64,000 bases of DNA from DASXUX01 sp036504595 (lineage in GTDB: Bacteria > Planctomycetota > SZUA-567 > H5-PLA8): assembly GCA_036504595.1 (NCBI GenBank), contig DASXUX010000030.1:397442-461441 (forward strand), written 5' to 3'. The notes under the pieces are model-generated. The model saw only the letters and a program-made list of their open reading frames with translations, searched no databases and was not told where the DNA came from. Position numbers and translations under genes: made by a program. Shown here one piece after another: positions 50,491 to 58,900 of this stretch. Each line of letters opens with the position of its first letter. Position 1 is the first letter of the stretch.

Positions 50491-50792
50491 GATATTTTCG
50501 AAAACTCCGGAAACTCAACCCAGGCCCGACCCTGAACACATAATCGGGACTATACCGATATAGCCATTCCTACGCACAACTCAAGTAGTGCCGTGTGGCA
50601 CGGGCAGTCCGCTGAAGCGTCTTTTTGCTTCCGTGGATTGCCCGTGAACCCCGGTGGCAGGTGCCGCGTGCCGCACGGTTTGGCCACCCCTTTGAGAGTA
50701 ATTATCCAGCAGAGAAGGGCGGTACCGCACCGCCAGGAGTGCATATGAGTGCGGAACGATTTTTCAGGCCTGAATAAGAAGGACTTACAACC
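50491..50792. other. Divergent intergenic region with a palindromic element
   Basis: 302 bases between the ABC exporter pair (-) and a secreted-protein gene (+). Apart from the CACGGGCAG palindrome at 50590-50678, no gene or clear promoter is seen. The last 100 bases before 50793 presumably hold the promoter of the secreted protein. Confidence 0.5.
50590..50678. repeat. CACGGGCAG-family palindrome with poly-T loop (copy 2)
   Basis: GTGTGGCACGGGCAGTCCGC pairs with the GGATTGCCCGTG arm; the inner stem GAAGC/GCTTC surrounds GTCTTTTT. A second part (GGTGGCAGGTGCCGCGTGCC, GCAC) follows. Compared with the copy at 27935 the stem shows paired base changes. Confidence 0.85.
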
Positions 50793-51485
50793 ATGAGCAC
50801 AAAGAAGTTGTCGTTTGCCAGTTTGATTCTGGCGCTGCTGTACGTTGCCGGTACTGCCTTCGCGGCGGACACAACGACCACAACCGGCACGATGAATACT
50901 CAGTTTATGCCGCTCGATAAATATGAATCCACGTTCGATCCGCGCATCAACACCTGGGTGGAAGGCACGGTCAGCAACATCAAAGAAGACGGCTCCAGGC
51001 TTACCGTTCACGGCTCGGATATGCCCTACGCCACGACCTATTCGCAGATGATGAAGGACTTGGCCGTCAAAACGCAGAATAAGACTGGCGCTGATCGCGA
51101 GCGCATCGAGGGCGATGTCCACAAGGCTTGGGCGGACAAACTTGCCCGTTCACAAAACGAAAAGCCAGGCAAGCTTGCCGATTACACCTTCGCCAAGCCG
51201 GCCAAGGGCGATCTGTCAATCTCGGACTACGGCGCGGTTCGCGACATGGCGTTCTTCCTGCGGCCCGCGGCTGAAACTCCGCTGTCCGGCGCAGGCGCGC
51301 CACTTCCCGCAACGGCAGGAACACCCGGTCACGACCAGCATGGCACAGGCGGCGGCAGAGTCGGAAGCTTTACGGACCTGCACGTCGGCGATCGCGTGAT
51401 GGTGGGCTATGAATCGGGCGTATTCACCAACGAAGCCATGACCATCGTTCGTGAAACCAAGACCATCCAGCAGCCGGCTCGCTAA
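50793..51485 (+). CDS. Secreted hypothetical protein
   Basis: 230 residues, not recognised. Signal peptide MSTKKLSFASLILALLYVAG, cleavage near AFA/ADT. The mature part has a short Thr-rich N-terminus, then TWVEGTVSNIKEDGSRLTVH (a beta motif of OB/SH3-like look), a charged helical section (DRERIEGDVHKAWADKLARS) and a C-terminal DLHVGDRVMVGYESGVFTNE, which looks like a second small-barrel strand pair. A periplasmic or cell-surface role is likely. ATG behind AAGGA. It converges on the CAP-domain gene with a perfect hairpin between. Confidence 0.65.
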   Translation: MSTKKLSFASLILALLYVAGTAFAADTTTTTGTMNTQFMPLDKYESTFDPRINTWVEGTVSNIKEDGSRLTVHGSDMPYATTYSQMMKDLAVKTQNKTGADRERIEGDVHKAWADKLARSQNEKPGKLADYTFAKPAKGDLSISDYGAVRDMAFFLRPAAETPLSGAGAPLPATAGTPGHDQHGTGGGRVGSFTDLHVGDRVMVGYESGVFTNEAMTIVRETKTIQQPAR

Positions 51486-51496
51486 TGCTCTAAAAC

Positions 51497-51533
51497 GCTT
51501 GAGTTCGCGCGTCCCCTCTGCGCGAACTCAAGC
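51497..51533. terminator. Hairpin between converging genes (GTTCGCGC family copy 3)
   Basis: GCTTGAGTTCGCGC (51497-51510) pairs perfectly with GCGCGAACTCAAGC (51520-51533). It is placed to stop both the secreted-protein gene and the CAP-domain gene. There is no T-run, so it is a repeat-type hairpin, related to 12478 and 14826. Confidence 0.6.
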
Positions 51534-51538
51534 GTGCT

Positions 51539-52261
51539 TCACGGCCGCTCGGCGTAAACGCTGATCCCCTCCGCAGTTTGGCTCACGACGTACTGCCGTC
51601 CTTTTTCGCAGATCAGTTCAAACAGCTTCTTTCCGGCTTTCAGTTTCGTCGGCGGAAATGGCGCCACGCCGCTCACTGTGTACGTGCCGGTGGAACCTGC
51701 TTCCAGCGAGTACGTCTTGTCGCTCCCCGGCAAAGTCACGTTCACCGCATTCTCCGATTCGTTGCGAATCTTAAAACGCACGCTGCTCGCTTCGTCCGAA
51801 GTCTGCGGCCGCCCAAAGACCTGCGTGTAGTAGGGCTCGCCCTCTTCGTTCGCAACGATGCCGACGCCGATCTCTGTGAACTCCTTATTGAGGATGTTGT
51901 CGCGATGATGCCGGGACTTCATCCATCCATCGACCACCTCTTGCGGCGTCTTCTGATTCCAGGCGACGTTCTCCCCCACCATAAAGTACGCATAGCCGAT
52001 CTTCTTCACGCGGTCGGGCGCCCACTTGCCGTCCAGCTCGTGAGCCATCTTGCGCTGCCGCGCCATGTTCGCCGAATGTTCGCGCGCGGCTTTGAGGAGC
52101 ATTTCGCAGGGCTTCAGCGTCCCCAGCCCCGCTTCCTTACGTTGCTCATTGGTCAGCTCAATAATCTTCTGTTCGTCGCCGCTTAGCGTCGGCCCCGGTT
52201 GATCCCCGGCCAACGCGACGCCCGCCAACAGCATCGCCGTCCAGAGCGCAATTTGCTTCAT
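51539..52261 (-). CDS. Secreted CAP/SCP domain protein
   Basis: 240 residues. Signal peptide MKQIALWTAMLLAGVALAG. A CAP domain (about 30-155) has IIELTNEQRKEAGLGTLKPC, AAREHSANMARQRKMAHELD, YFMVGENVAWN and GWMKSRHHRDNILNKEFTEI, followed by GVGIVANEEGEPYYTQVFG. This is the YkwD-like bacterial SCP group; the His/Glu cavity is present and its function is unknown. A C-terminal beta domain (about 165-240) completes it. ATG at 52261 behind GGGGGAG; a longer upstream frame is not supported. Confidence 0.88.
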   Translation of the reverse strand: MKQIALWTAMLLAGVALAGDQPGPTLSGDEQKIIELTNEQRKEAGLGTLKPCEMLLKAAREHSANMARQRKMAHELDGKWAPDRVKKIGYAYFMVGENVAWNQKTPQEVVDGWMKSRHHRDNILNKEFTEIGVGIVANEEGEPYYTQVFGRPQTSDEASSVRFKIRNESENAVNVTLPGSDKTYSLEAGSTGTYTVSGVAPFPPTKLKAGKKLFELICEKGRQYVVSQTAEGISVYAERP

Positions 52262-52462
52262 AGCTCCCCCTCCCCCGGTGCGCGGAAGCATAGCACGAGT
52301 ACATGCGCGCGGCCAGATCGCACGCATGTTGGAAAAACGCCCGCTAAAACCCGGCCCGATTTTTGCCGATACAACGTACGCGAGCGCTCGCAAACGTCTT
52401 TTGCTGGCTCGCCATTGTTTTGCGGAGTAGACTTCGAGCGTCTCAGCACGAAAGGAAATGCC

Positions 52463-52726
52463 ATGGCCAAAGGTCAGTTCCACTCCGCCTACCAGAAGGG
52501 CATCATCAAGCGCTACTACGAGAACAAAGAAGACCTGTCCACGCAGAAACTCGGTGAAATCATCTCCGACCTCTACCTCGAAACCGATAAGCAGAAGATC
52601 AACCGCAAATGGGAAAGCGCCCACAGCGCCCTGCTGGCCCTCGGCGCCAACAAAGTGCAGGTCGAAAAAATCTGTGCCGAACGCAACCTCCCCGCGCTCG
52701 CCAAACTAGCCGAAGAACTGTTCTGA
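52463..52726 (+). CDS. Small helical hypothetical protein
   Basis: 87 residues with no named family that I can assign. ATG at 52463 behind AAAGGA. All-helical: MAKGQFHSAYQKGIIKRYYE, then LSTQKLGEIISDLYLETDKQ, KINRKWESAHSALLALGANK and VQVEKICAERNLPALAKLAE. The look is that of a conserved short protein of Planctomycetota. It diverges from the CAP-domain gene. A tandem repeat starts inside its stop codon. Confidence 0.65.
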   Translation: MAKGQFHSAYQKGIIKRYYENKEDLSTQKLGEIISDLYLETDKQKINRKWESAHSALLALGANKVQVEKICAERNLPALAKLAEELF

Positions 52727-52756
52727 TTTTGGATTTTGGATTTTGGATTTTGGATT
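52725..52756. repeat. GATTTTG tandem repeat at a stop codon
   Basis: Four and a half GATTTTG units begin within the TGA stop codon (52724-52726) of the 87-aa protein gene. The same unit is at 48443-48474. A second AT-rich unit set (TTTTTCGTTTTGAATTTTTA) runs up to the stop of the next minus-strand gene (52817). Confidence 0.82.
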
Positions 52757-52816
52757 AGCGAACGGTTGCGCCGTTTCGTGCGTAATTTTTCGTTTTGAAT
52801 TTTTAATTCTTACTTC

Positions 52817-53638
52817 TTACGACCCCGCCCCCGAGTACCTCCGCAATCCCCGCTTCCACACCGTCACGCCGATGGCCAGCATCAGCGCGCCCACCAGCGG
52901 CACACAGTAGCTGAACGCGCGGTACGGCGTGCCGTGTTCGAGAAACGCCGTGGACGGATAGAACGCCACGAAACCGAAGGGCACAATGAACGTCAGCAGA
53001 ATGCGCACGATCGGCCGGTAAATGCTCAGTGGATACCGCGCGAAGTTCAGCAGATTGTAAATCGGCGGCAAGAAGCTCAGGCGATCTTCCGACCAGAACG
53101 ACAGCGACGTCAGCGTCAGAAAAATCCCCAGAAGCACGCCCCACGCGCCAATGACGCACGCGATGAGCAGCAGCGCCAGTTCCGGCGTCAGCCGCGGACA
53201 GGTATGTTCCCACGCGTATGCCAGCACAATCACGCCCAGCGACAGGTCCGCAAGAAAATCAAAGCTGATTCCTTCCAGCAGCAACTGAAACAGCGCCGAA
53301 ACGGGCCGCATGAGAATGCGGTCGAGTTCGCCGTTGACGATGTACCGGTCCGAAAACTGGTAGAAGCTCATCGACACCGCATCGAAGAACGCCATCGGAA
53401 TCAGCGAGAATCCGTAGATGAACAGCACCTCTTCGCGCGACCAGTCCGCACGGGTGGTGTCCTGCAACGTGTGAAAATTATCAAAGAGGAACAGCAGCAC
53501 CAGCAGCCCGCTGGCCTGTTGCAGCAGCGCCGCGAGACACTCCACAAAAAAGTCCGCGCGGTACTCCATGCGCGACTTCAGCGCCTGCTGAAAATACAGC
53601 CCGCCTATACGTAGGTGATGAGCCAAGCGCGACAACAC
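52817..53638 (-). CDS. ABC-2 family transporter permease (PF06182-like)
   Basis: 273 residues, six predicted TM segments. MEYRADFFVECLAALLQQAS, FIYGFSLIPMAFFDAVSMSF, NGELDRILMRPVSALFQLLL and FLPPIYNLLNFARYPLSIY match the ABC-2 family PF06182 (DUF990), whose members usually come as a pair of permeases with an ATPase. No ATPase or second permease gene is next to it here. Starts with GTG behind AAGGAG. The substrate is unknown. Confidence 0.82.
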   Translation of the reverse strand: MLSRLAHHLRIGGLYFQQALKSRMEYRADFFVECLAALLQQASGLLVLLFLFDNFHTLQDTTRADWSREEVLFIYGFSLIPMAFFDAVSMSFYQFSDRYIVNGELDRILMRPVSALFQLLLEGISFDFLADLSLGVIVLAYAWEHTCPRLTPELALLLIACVIGAWGVLLGIFLTLTSLSFWSEDRLSFLPPIYNLLNFARYPLSIYRPIVRILLTFIVPFGFVAFYPSTAFLEHGTPYRAFSYCVPLVGALMLAIGVTVWKRGLRRYSGAGS

Positions 53639-53678
53639 TCGATCTCCTTTGCGCTTATCTTACCACAAAAAACGAATC

Positions 53679-53779
53679 GTGACGGGTGGCGAGTGACGGG
53701 TGACGCGTGGTATGGATGAAACGGCTGCGGTCATCACGATCCATCCCACTCGCCACCCGTCACTCGTCACTCGTCACCC
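53679..53779. repeat. GTGACGGGTGGCGAG / CTCGCCACCCGTCAC inverted repeat
   Basis: Left arm 53679-53710 (GTGACGGGTGGCGAGTGACG and GGTGACGCG) faces 53747-53779 (CACTCGCCACCCGTCACTCG and TCACTCGTCACCC). It lies in the divergent gap between the ABC-2 permease and amidohydrolase genes. Same family as 25165 and 37505. Confidence 0.87.
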
Positions 53780-53827
53780 CGGACGGTGTAAGTAGCACCA
53801 GAACACGCCTTTCAAGAAGGAGTCCAC

Positions 53828-55546
53828 ATGGCTTTTCGCATCGCGCTTTTGTTTTCCTTCTCTGCCGCCGCCGTCTGGGCCGCCGATGGCCCGCCAGATT
53901 TCATCTTCCACCACGGCAAGATCGTCACCGTCGATCCGAAGTTCGCCATTGTCGAGGCCTTGGCCGTGCGAGGTGAGCGAATCGTCGCTTGTGGCAGCAG
54001 TGACGAAATCCTGCGCTTGGCGGGGCCGAAGACGGAGCGCGTCGATCTCGCCGGTCAGACAGTCCTGCCGGGCCTGTGCGATTCGCATGCGCACCCGCCG
54101 CAAGCCGCGATGTTCGAATTCGACCACGCCGTCCCGGCGATGGACTGCATCGCCGACGTCCTTGCCTACGTGCGCTCGCGCGTGAAAGCTCTGCAGCCCG
54201 GCCAATGGATCTGGGTCGATCAGGTGTTCATCACGCGCTTAAAAGAGCGCCGCTTCCCCACGAAGCAGGAACTCGACGATGCCGCGCCTGAAAATCCCGT
54301 CGTCTTCCGCACCGGGCCGGACGCAGCGGTGAACTCGCTGGCGCTCAAGCTCAGCGGCATCGACAAGGACTTCAAGATCACCGACGGACAAGCAGGCAGC
54401 ATTGAACACGATGCGGCCGGCGAGCCCACCGGCATCCTGCGCAACTGCACCCGCTTCATTAAGCACACGTCCAGCGCGCGCACGCCAACCGATGCGGATC
54501 GCTATGACCGCCTCAAGGCGCTGCTCGCGGCCTACAACAGCGCGGGTATCACCAGCGTGACCGATCGCGGCGCCGGCGACGGCACGATCGCGCTCTACAA
54601 GAAGCTGAAAGATTCCGGCGAGCTGACCTGCCGCGTTTTTCTGACGTACTACGTCGATGCGCAACTGCCGCTGGAGAAGATAGATGCCGAAGTGAAGAAG
54701 GCCGCCGCTCATCCGCTGCATGAGCACAACAATCTGCTGTGGCTGCGCGGGATCAAAATCTACCTGGACGGCGGTATGCTCACAGGCAGCGCGTACATGC
54801 TCCAGCCGTGGGGCGTCAGCAAGATCTACTCGATCACCGATCCCGAATACCGCGGCCTGTTGTTCATCCAGCCGGATAAGCTCGAGAAGATCGCGCGACT
54901 CGTACTCAGCAACGGCCTGCAGCCGACAGCGCATTCGGTCGGCGACGGCGCCGTGCACGCGCTGGTCGATGCTTACGAAGCCGTCAACAGAGACCTGCCC
55001 GTGCGCGATCTGCGCCCGTGCATCTGCCATTCCAATTTCATGAGCGCCGAGGTCATCGAAAAAATGCGCACGCTCGGCGTCGTCGCCGATCTGCAACCGG
55101 CGTGGCTGTATCTCGATGGCAAGACGCTGACCGAACAATTCGGCGAAAAACGGCTGAGCTACTTTCAGCCCTATCGAACGCTCTTTGACCGAGGCGTGAT
55201 CGTTGGCGGGGGCTCCGACCACATGCAGAAACTCGACAGCCTGAAGTCGATCAATCCGTTTAACCCCTGGCTCGGCATCTGGACCACGCTTGTTCGCCAG
55301 CCGCGATGGACCGATCAGCCCTTCCACCCCGAACAGCGCATCACGCGCGAAGAAGCCATCCGCTTGTATACCATCAACTGCGCCTGGCTCTCCTTCGAGG
55401 AAAAGGAAAAAGGTTCCCTCGAGGCCGGCAAACTCGCCGACTTCGTCATCCTCGACCGCGACATCCTCACCTGCCCGCTCGACGACGTGAAAGAGATTCA
55501 AGTCCGCGAAACCTGGCTCGGCGGCAAACGCGTCTATAAGAAATAG
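53828..55546 (+). CDS. Secreted amidohydrolase (YtcJ-like, amidohydrolase_3)
   Basis: 572 residues. Signal peptide MAFRIALLFSFSAAAVWA, cleavage near AAD. Amidohydrolase markers: GKIVTVDPKFAIVEALAVRG (N-terminal beta sandwich), TVLPGLCDSHAHPPQAAMFE (metal His-x-His), PTAHSVGDGAVHALVDAYE, CICHSNFMSAEVIEKM, VIVGGGSDHMQKLDSLKSIN (metal Asp) and GSLEAGKLADFVILDRD. YtcJ-like enzymes are of unknown substrate; NfdA, a member, is a formamide hydrolase. ATG behind AAGGAG. It is alone in its transcription unit; a tRNA gene follows. Confidence 0.87.
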   Translation: MAFRIALLFSFSAAAVWAADGPPDFIFHHGKIVTVDPKFAIVEALAVRGERIVACGSSDEILRLAGPKTERVDLAGQTVLPGLCDSHAHPPQAAMFEFDHAVPAMDCIADVLAYVRSRVKALQPGQWIWVDQVFITRLKERRFPTKQELDDAAPENPVVFRTGPDAAVNSLALKLSGIDKDFKITDGQAGSIEHDAAGEPTGILRNCTRFIKHTSSARTPTDADRYDRLKALLAAYNSAGITSVTDRGAGDGTIALYKKLKDSGELTCRVFLTYYVDAQLPLEKIDAEVKKAAAHPLHEHNNLLWLRGIKIYLDGGMLTGSAYMLQPWGVSKIYSITDPEYRGLLFIQPDKLEKIARLVLSNGLQPTAHSVGDGAVHALVDAYEAVNRDLPVRDLRPCICHSNFMSAEVIEKMRTLGVVADLQPAWLYLDGKTLTEQFGEKRLSYFQPYRTLFDRGVIVGGGSDHMQKLDSLKSINPFNPWLGIWTTLVRQPRWTDQPFHPEQRITREEAIRLYTINCAWLSFEEKEKGSLEAGKLADFVILDRDILTCPLDDVKEIQVRETWLGGKRVYKK

Positions 55547-55623
55547 AAGGAAGCGGGTGTCCGGCACAGCCGTCCGTCGCGAGTTTGGGCACGACATCCA
55601 ACTCGATGTGGTCCTAACGGCGC

Positions 55624-55651
55624 TTGACAAACCCACGGCGCCAACGATGAT
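55624..55651 (+). promoter_or_regulatory. Promoter of tRNA-Ala
   Basis: TTGACA (55624-55629) and GATGAT (55646-55651) are 16 bases apart, and the tRNA starts 15 bases past the -10 box. Confidence 0.5.
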
Positions 55652-55666
55652 GGCTCCTGCCCGAGT

Positions 55667-55742
55667 GGGGGATTAGCTCAGTTGGGAGAGCGCAAGGCTG
55701 GCAGTCTTGAGGTCAGGGGTTCGACCCCCCTATCCTCCACCA
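55667..55742 (+). tRNA. tRNA-Ala(GGC)
   Basis: 76 bases with encoded CCA. Acceptor arms GGGGGAT and ATCCTCC, with the G3-U70 pair that marks alanine tRNA. D arm GCTC/GAGC; anticodon stem CAAGG/TCTTG with loop CTGGCAG, anticodon GGC, reading GCC codons. T arm AGGGG-TTCGACC-CCCCT. Very likely functional. Confidence 0.95.
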
Positions 55743-55912
55743 TTTTCCATTCTTATTAACGGCGCGAGCGGACGCATTTAGCGCTTCTGCATCTACGACA
55801 ACCCGTTGCACATCGATTGCACATTTTCCGGCGGGAAGAACTGTGTCTAGACCACTCTCGGTCAGGGAGCGCAACTTCTGACCGCGCGCTTCCGGAAGTT
55901 CGGCGCTTCCGG

Positions 55913-58900
55913 CTACGGCTCGCTGAGTGGGTGGATGGTGCCGTCGGGCGCAAATTCGACGCGCACGATGCCGGGCTGTTCTTTAAGCGCGCCGCTGACC
56001 TCCGGCGTGTCGCCGCCGAAAAGCGTGCTCCACCAGTTGCCTTCCTTGTCTTTGAAGAAAACGTTGTGGCCGCCGTGCGGCACGGCGCAGTGGACCCGGC
56101 TATAGGGCCCGTAAACGTTTTTCGACATGCCGACCATACAGTCGTAGGTTTTGTACGGCATCTTGCTGTCGGTGACCGAAAGATAGTAGATTCCGTTGCG
56201 CTTGAACATGGAGATGCCTTCAAAGCCGACCGTGCCGCCACCCTCGGCGCCAACGCGGCGAATAGGTTCGGCGAGGCCGCTCATGTCATCTTTCATCCGC
56301 GCGATGCTGGAGCCGCCGTCGAGGAAGTAGACCGCGCCGTCGTCGTCCTGAAAGAACGATGCATCCAGATGGCCGGGGTTGATCGGACCGTCGGTGTTAA
56401 CGAGTGCGTACGGCCCCTCGACTTTGCCGGTGGTGCTCTTCAAATAGCCCGTTCCGGAGACGCCGCCTTCGCGCGCCCAATCCGTGCAGAACGTGACGTA
56501 GTAGTTGCCCTTGATGTAGTGAAGTTCCGGCGCCCAGATCGAGATATTACCCTTGCGGTCTTTGAGCAGCCACGTGTCCTTGAACTGATCGCGCCAGACG
56601 ATGAACTTGACCAACTCCCAGTTCTTTAAGTCCGTGGATTTGTACAGCGGGATGCCGTCACACTTCCACGGCGCGGTCGTGCCGGTGCCAATCATATAGT
56701 AAACCCCGTCGGGCCCCAGCATGATGCAAGTGTCGCGCATCCATGTATCGACGATCGGCTTGATCCCCGGCGGCAAACGCATGTCGCGCTGGGGCAGTAA
56801 GTCGAAGAGGCCCACGTCCAGAGATCCCTTGCCGGCCTCCGCGTGACCATGCGCCGCAAAGACATTCCGCCCGACTGCGCCGTTAGCGCAATGCAGCACT
56901 TCGGGATTTGGAGACGCTTCGCGCCGTTCCGCAACCGGATTGCCGTTCAGGAACACGGTCGCGTCGCCGGTACGCCGCAGCACGATCCATGGGTCGTAGA
57001 GTCTCGCGGTGTCAAGCGCGAACTCGCGGCGGAGCCAGAGGTCGGCGCTGGTCCAGTTGGTGCTAAGAAGCCGCATTGGCGCCGGTGGTTCATTTGCTGG
57101 TACTTTCAGCGTTGCGCCAAACGGGCCGGACCCTTTACTCCACGCGGACGCGTCGAACGACGGCTTGTTCCAGTCGCCTTGGGGCTGCTTCTCAGTGAAG
57201 AGCCATTCGCTCTGCCCCGCTCGCCCGGAGGGCACAACGCTCGTGAGCTGCGGGACGGCAAAGCACGACGGCTTGGTCAGCGCAACCGCTTCCAGATCAA
57301 GCTTGATCGCCGCGCGATCGCTGCTGATCAGCCCGGAATAATCGTCTGCCGCATCGGCAAGCTGCCTGTAGACGTACCCGCTGAGGCCCGCTTTCGCCTT
57401 CCATGTTATCACTTTCGTCGCGAGCTCCATGTAGCTGACGGTCAGATCCCCTGCCGCCGCCGGCGCGTTTGCGCTCCAGGTGTGCCCCGTCAGCGGTGCC
57501 TGAACATCGCCAATAGGCGAGAGAATCGTCGCCTGCTTCGACACGCCGCCTTTCTCCACATCGCCAAGCGCACGCTCGCGGACGTCCCCATCCGGTCCGC
57601 CGACAATTAGCCGGGTCGGATCAGACTCGCGAATCACCACAGTCAGTTGCTTCGCCGCGTCCGCGTTCAGTCCCGCCGGCAAGACCCAGGCGATGATGCA
57701 CGGATGACTGTACAGTTCGGCAATGATGCGCGGGTACTCTTGGAGCAATTGCTTTGTCTCGCCAGAAGGCAGATCCTGCAGAACCATCACGCCCAGACGG
57801 TCGGCCCAGAAATACCATTGATCCTGATCCGTGCGCAGTGCCTTGCGAACGGTGTTGAAGCCAAGCTGCTTGACCTTCTCGATGTCGCGGCGCAGCGCTT
57901 CGTAATAAGGGGCCGTCGCGCCGCCGTCCGGCCACCAGCCCGCGTCGAGCACACCCGCGAGGAACACAGGCTTGTTGTTGAGCAGCACGACGGTGGGGCC
58001 GGCCTCCGTGCCGGCCGGGGTAGCGCCGGCGTCCCTGCCGGCCAGCACGGAGGCCGGCGCTACCCCGTTCTCGCCTTTGCCCAACGAAATCTTGCGCACG
58101 GCAAAAAGACTGAAAACGGAATCGAGCACCTGTTTGCCGCGTGTGACGGTGGCGCGGTACTCGTACGTGAAGGGCTTTTCGGGGCTCCACAGCTTGAGTT
58201 TGTCAATCTTCAGCGTCAGCGCATCATTCATTTTCCCGCTGGCGCGCGCCACTTCGAAGTTGCGATCGTAGGCAATCACTTCGACCATATCCTGATCGGT
58301 CGCCGGCCCGCTTGGAGTGACGCGCACGTTGGAGCCGTCCACATCGGCCGTGAATTTCAGCCCTTCGATATGGCTGGTGCGAACCGTCTCGATCCAGGCC
58401 GGCTTGAAGATGCCCGTCGCGGCATTTGCGCCCGTGATTCCGTCCGGCGTGGCCGATACGACGATCTGCATCTGGTGCTTGCCTTTTTCAACGATCGTTT
58501 CGGTCACATCGAAGCTGAAGCCGTCGTTGCTTCCCTGGTGGCAGCCGATCTCTTTTCCATTCACGAAGACCATTGCTGTCCCGCTGACGCCGCCGAAGCG
58601 CAGCATCATCCGGCTGTTCTGCCCCTTCAGCCAATCCGTGCCCCAAGGCAGCTCAACCGAAATGCGATACCAGAGCTTTTCATTCGCCACCATGTTGCGC
58701 CGGACGCCCGAGAGCGCAGCTTCGATGGGAAAGGGCGCCATGATCTTGCCCTGAAATTCAGCCGGCGGCTGGTTCACATCTACGCTGGTGACGGCATAGT
58801 CCCACAGGCCGGAGAGGTTTCGGCCATCGTGATGCCGCGTGATCAGCGGCCGCGGGTAGAATTCGTAAAGCGGGACTTCGCGCGTCGAGACCTTTTCCGC

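Noticed and set aside
52199..52462. N-terminal extension of the small helical protein
   Set aside because: The extension overlaps the start region of the CAP-domain gene on the other strand; the ATG at 52463 has a good ribosome site.
55743..55912. Possible integrase remnant or attachment site after tRNA-Ala
   Set aside because: tRNA genes are common integration sites, and the frame is broken here, but no recognisable recombinase residues or repeat of the tRNA end could be found.
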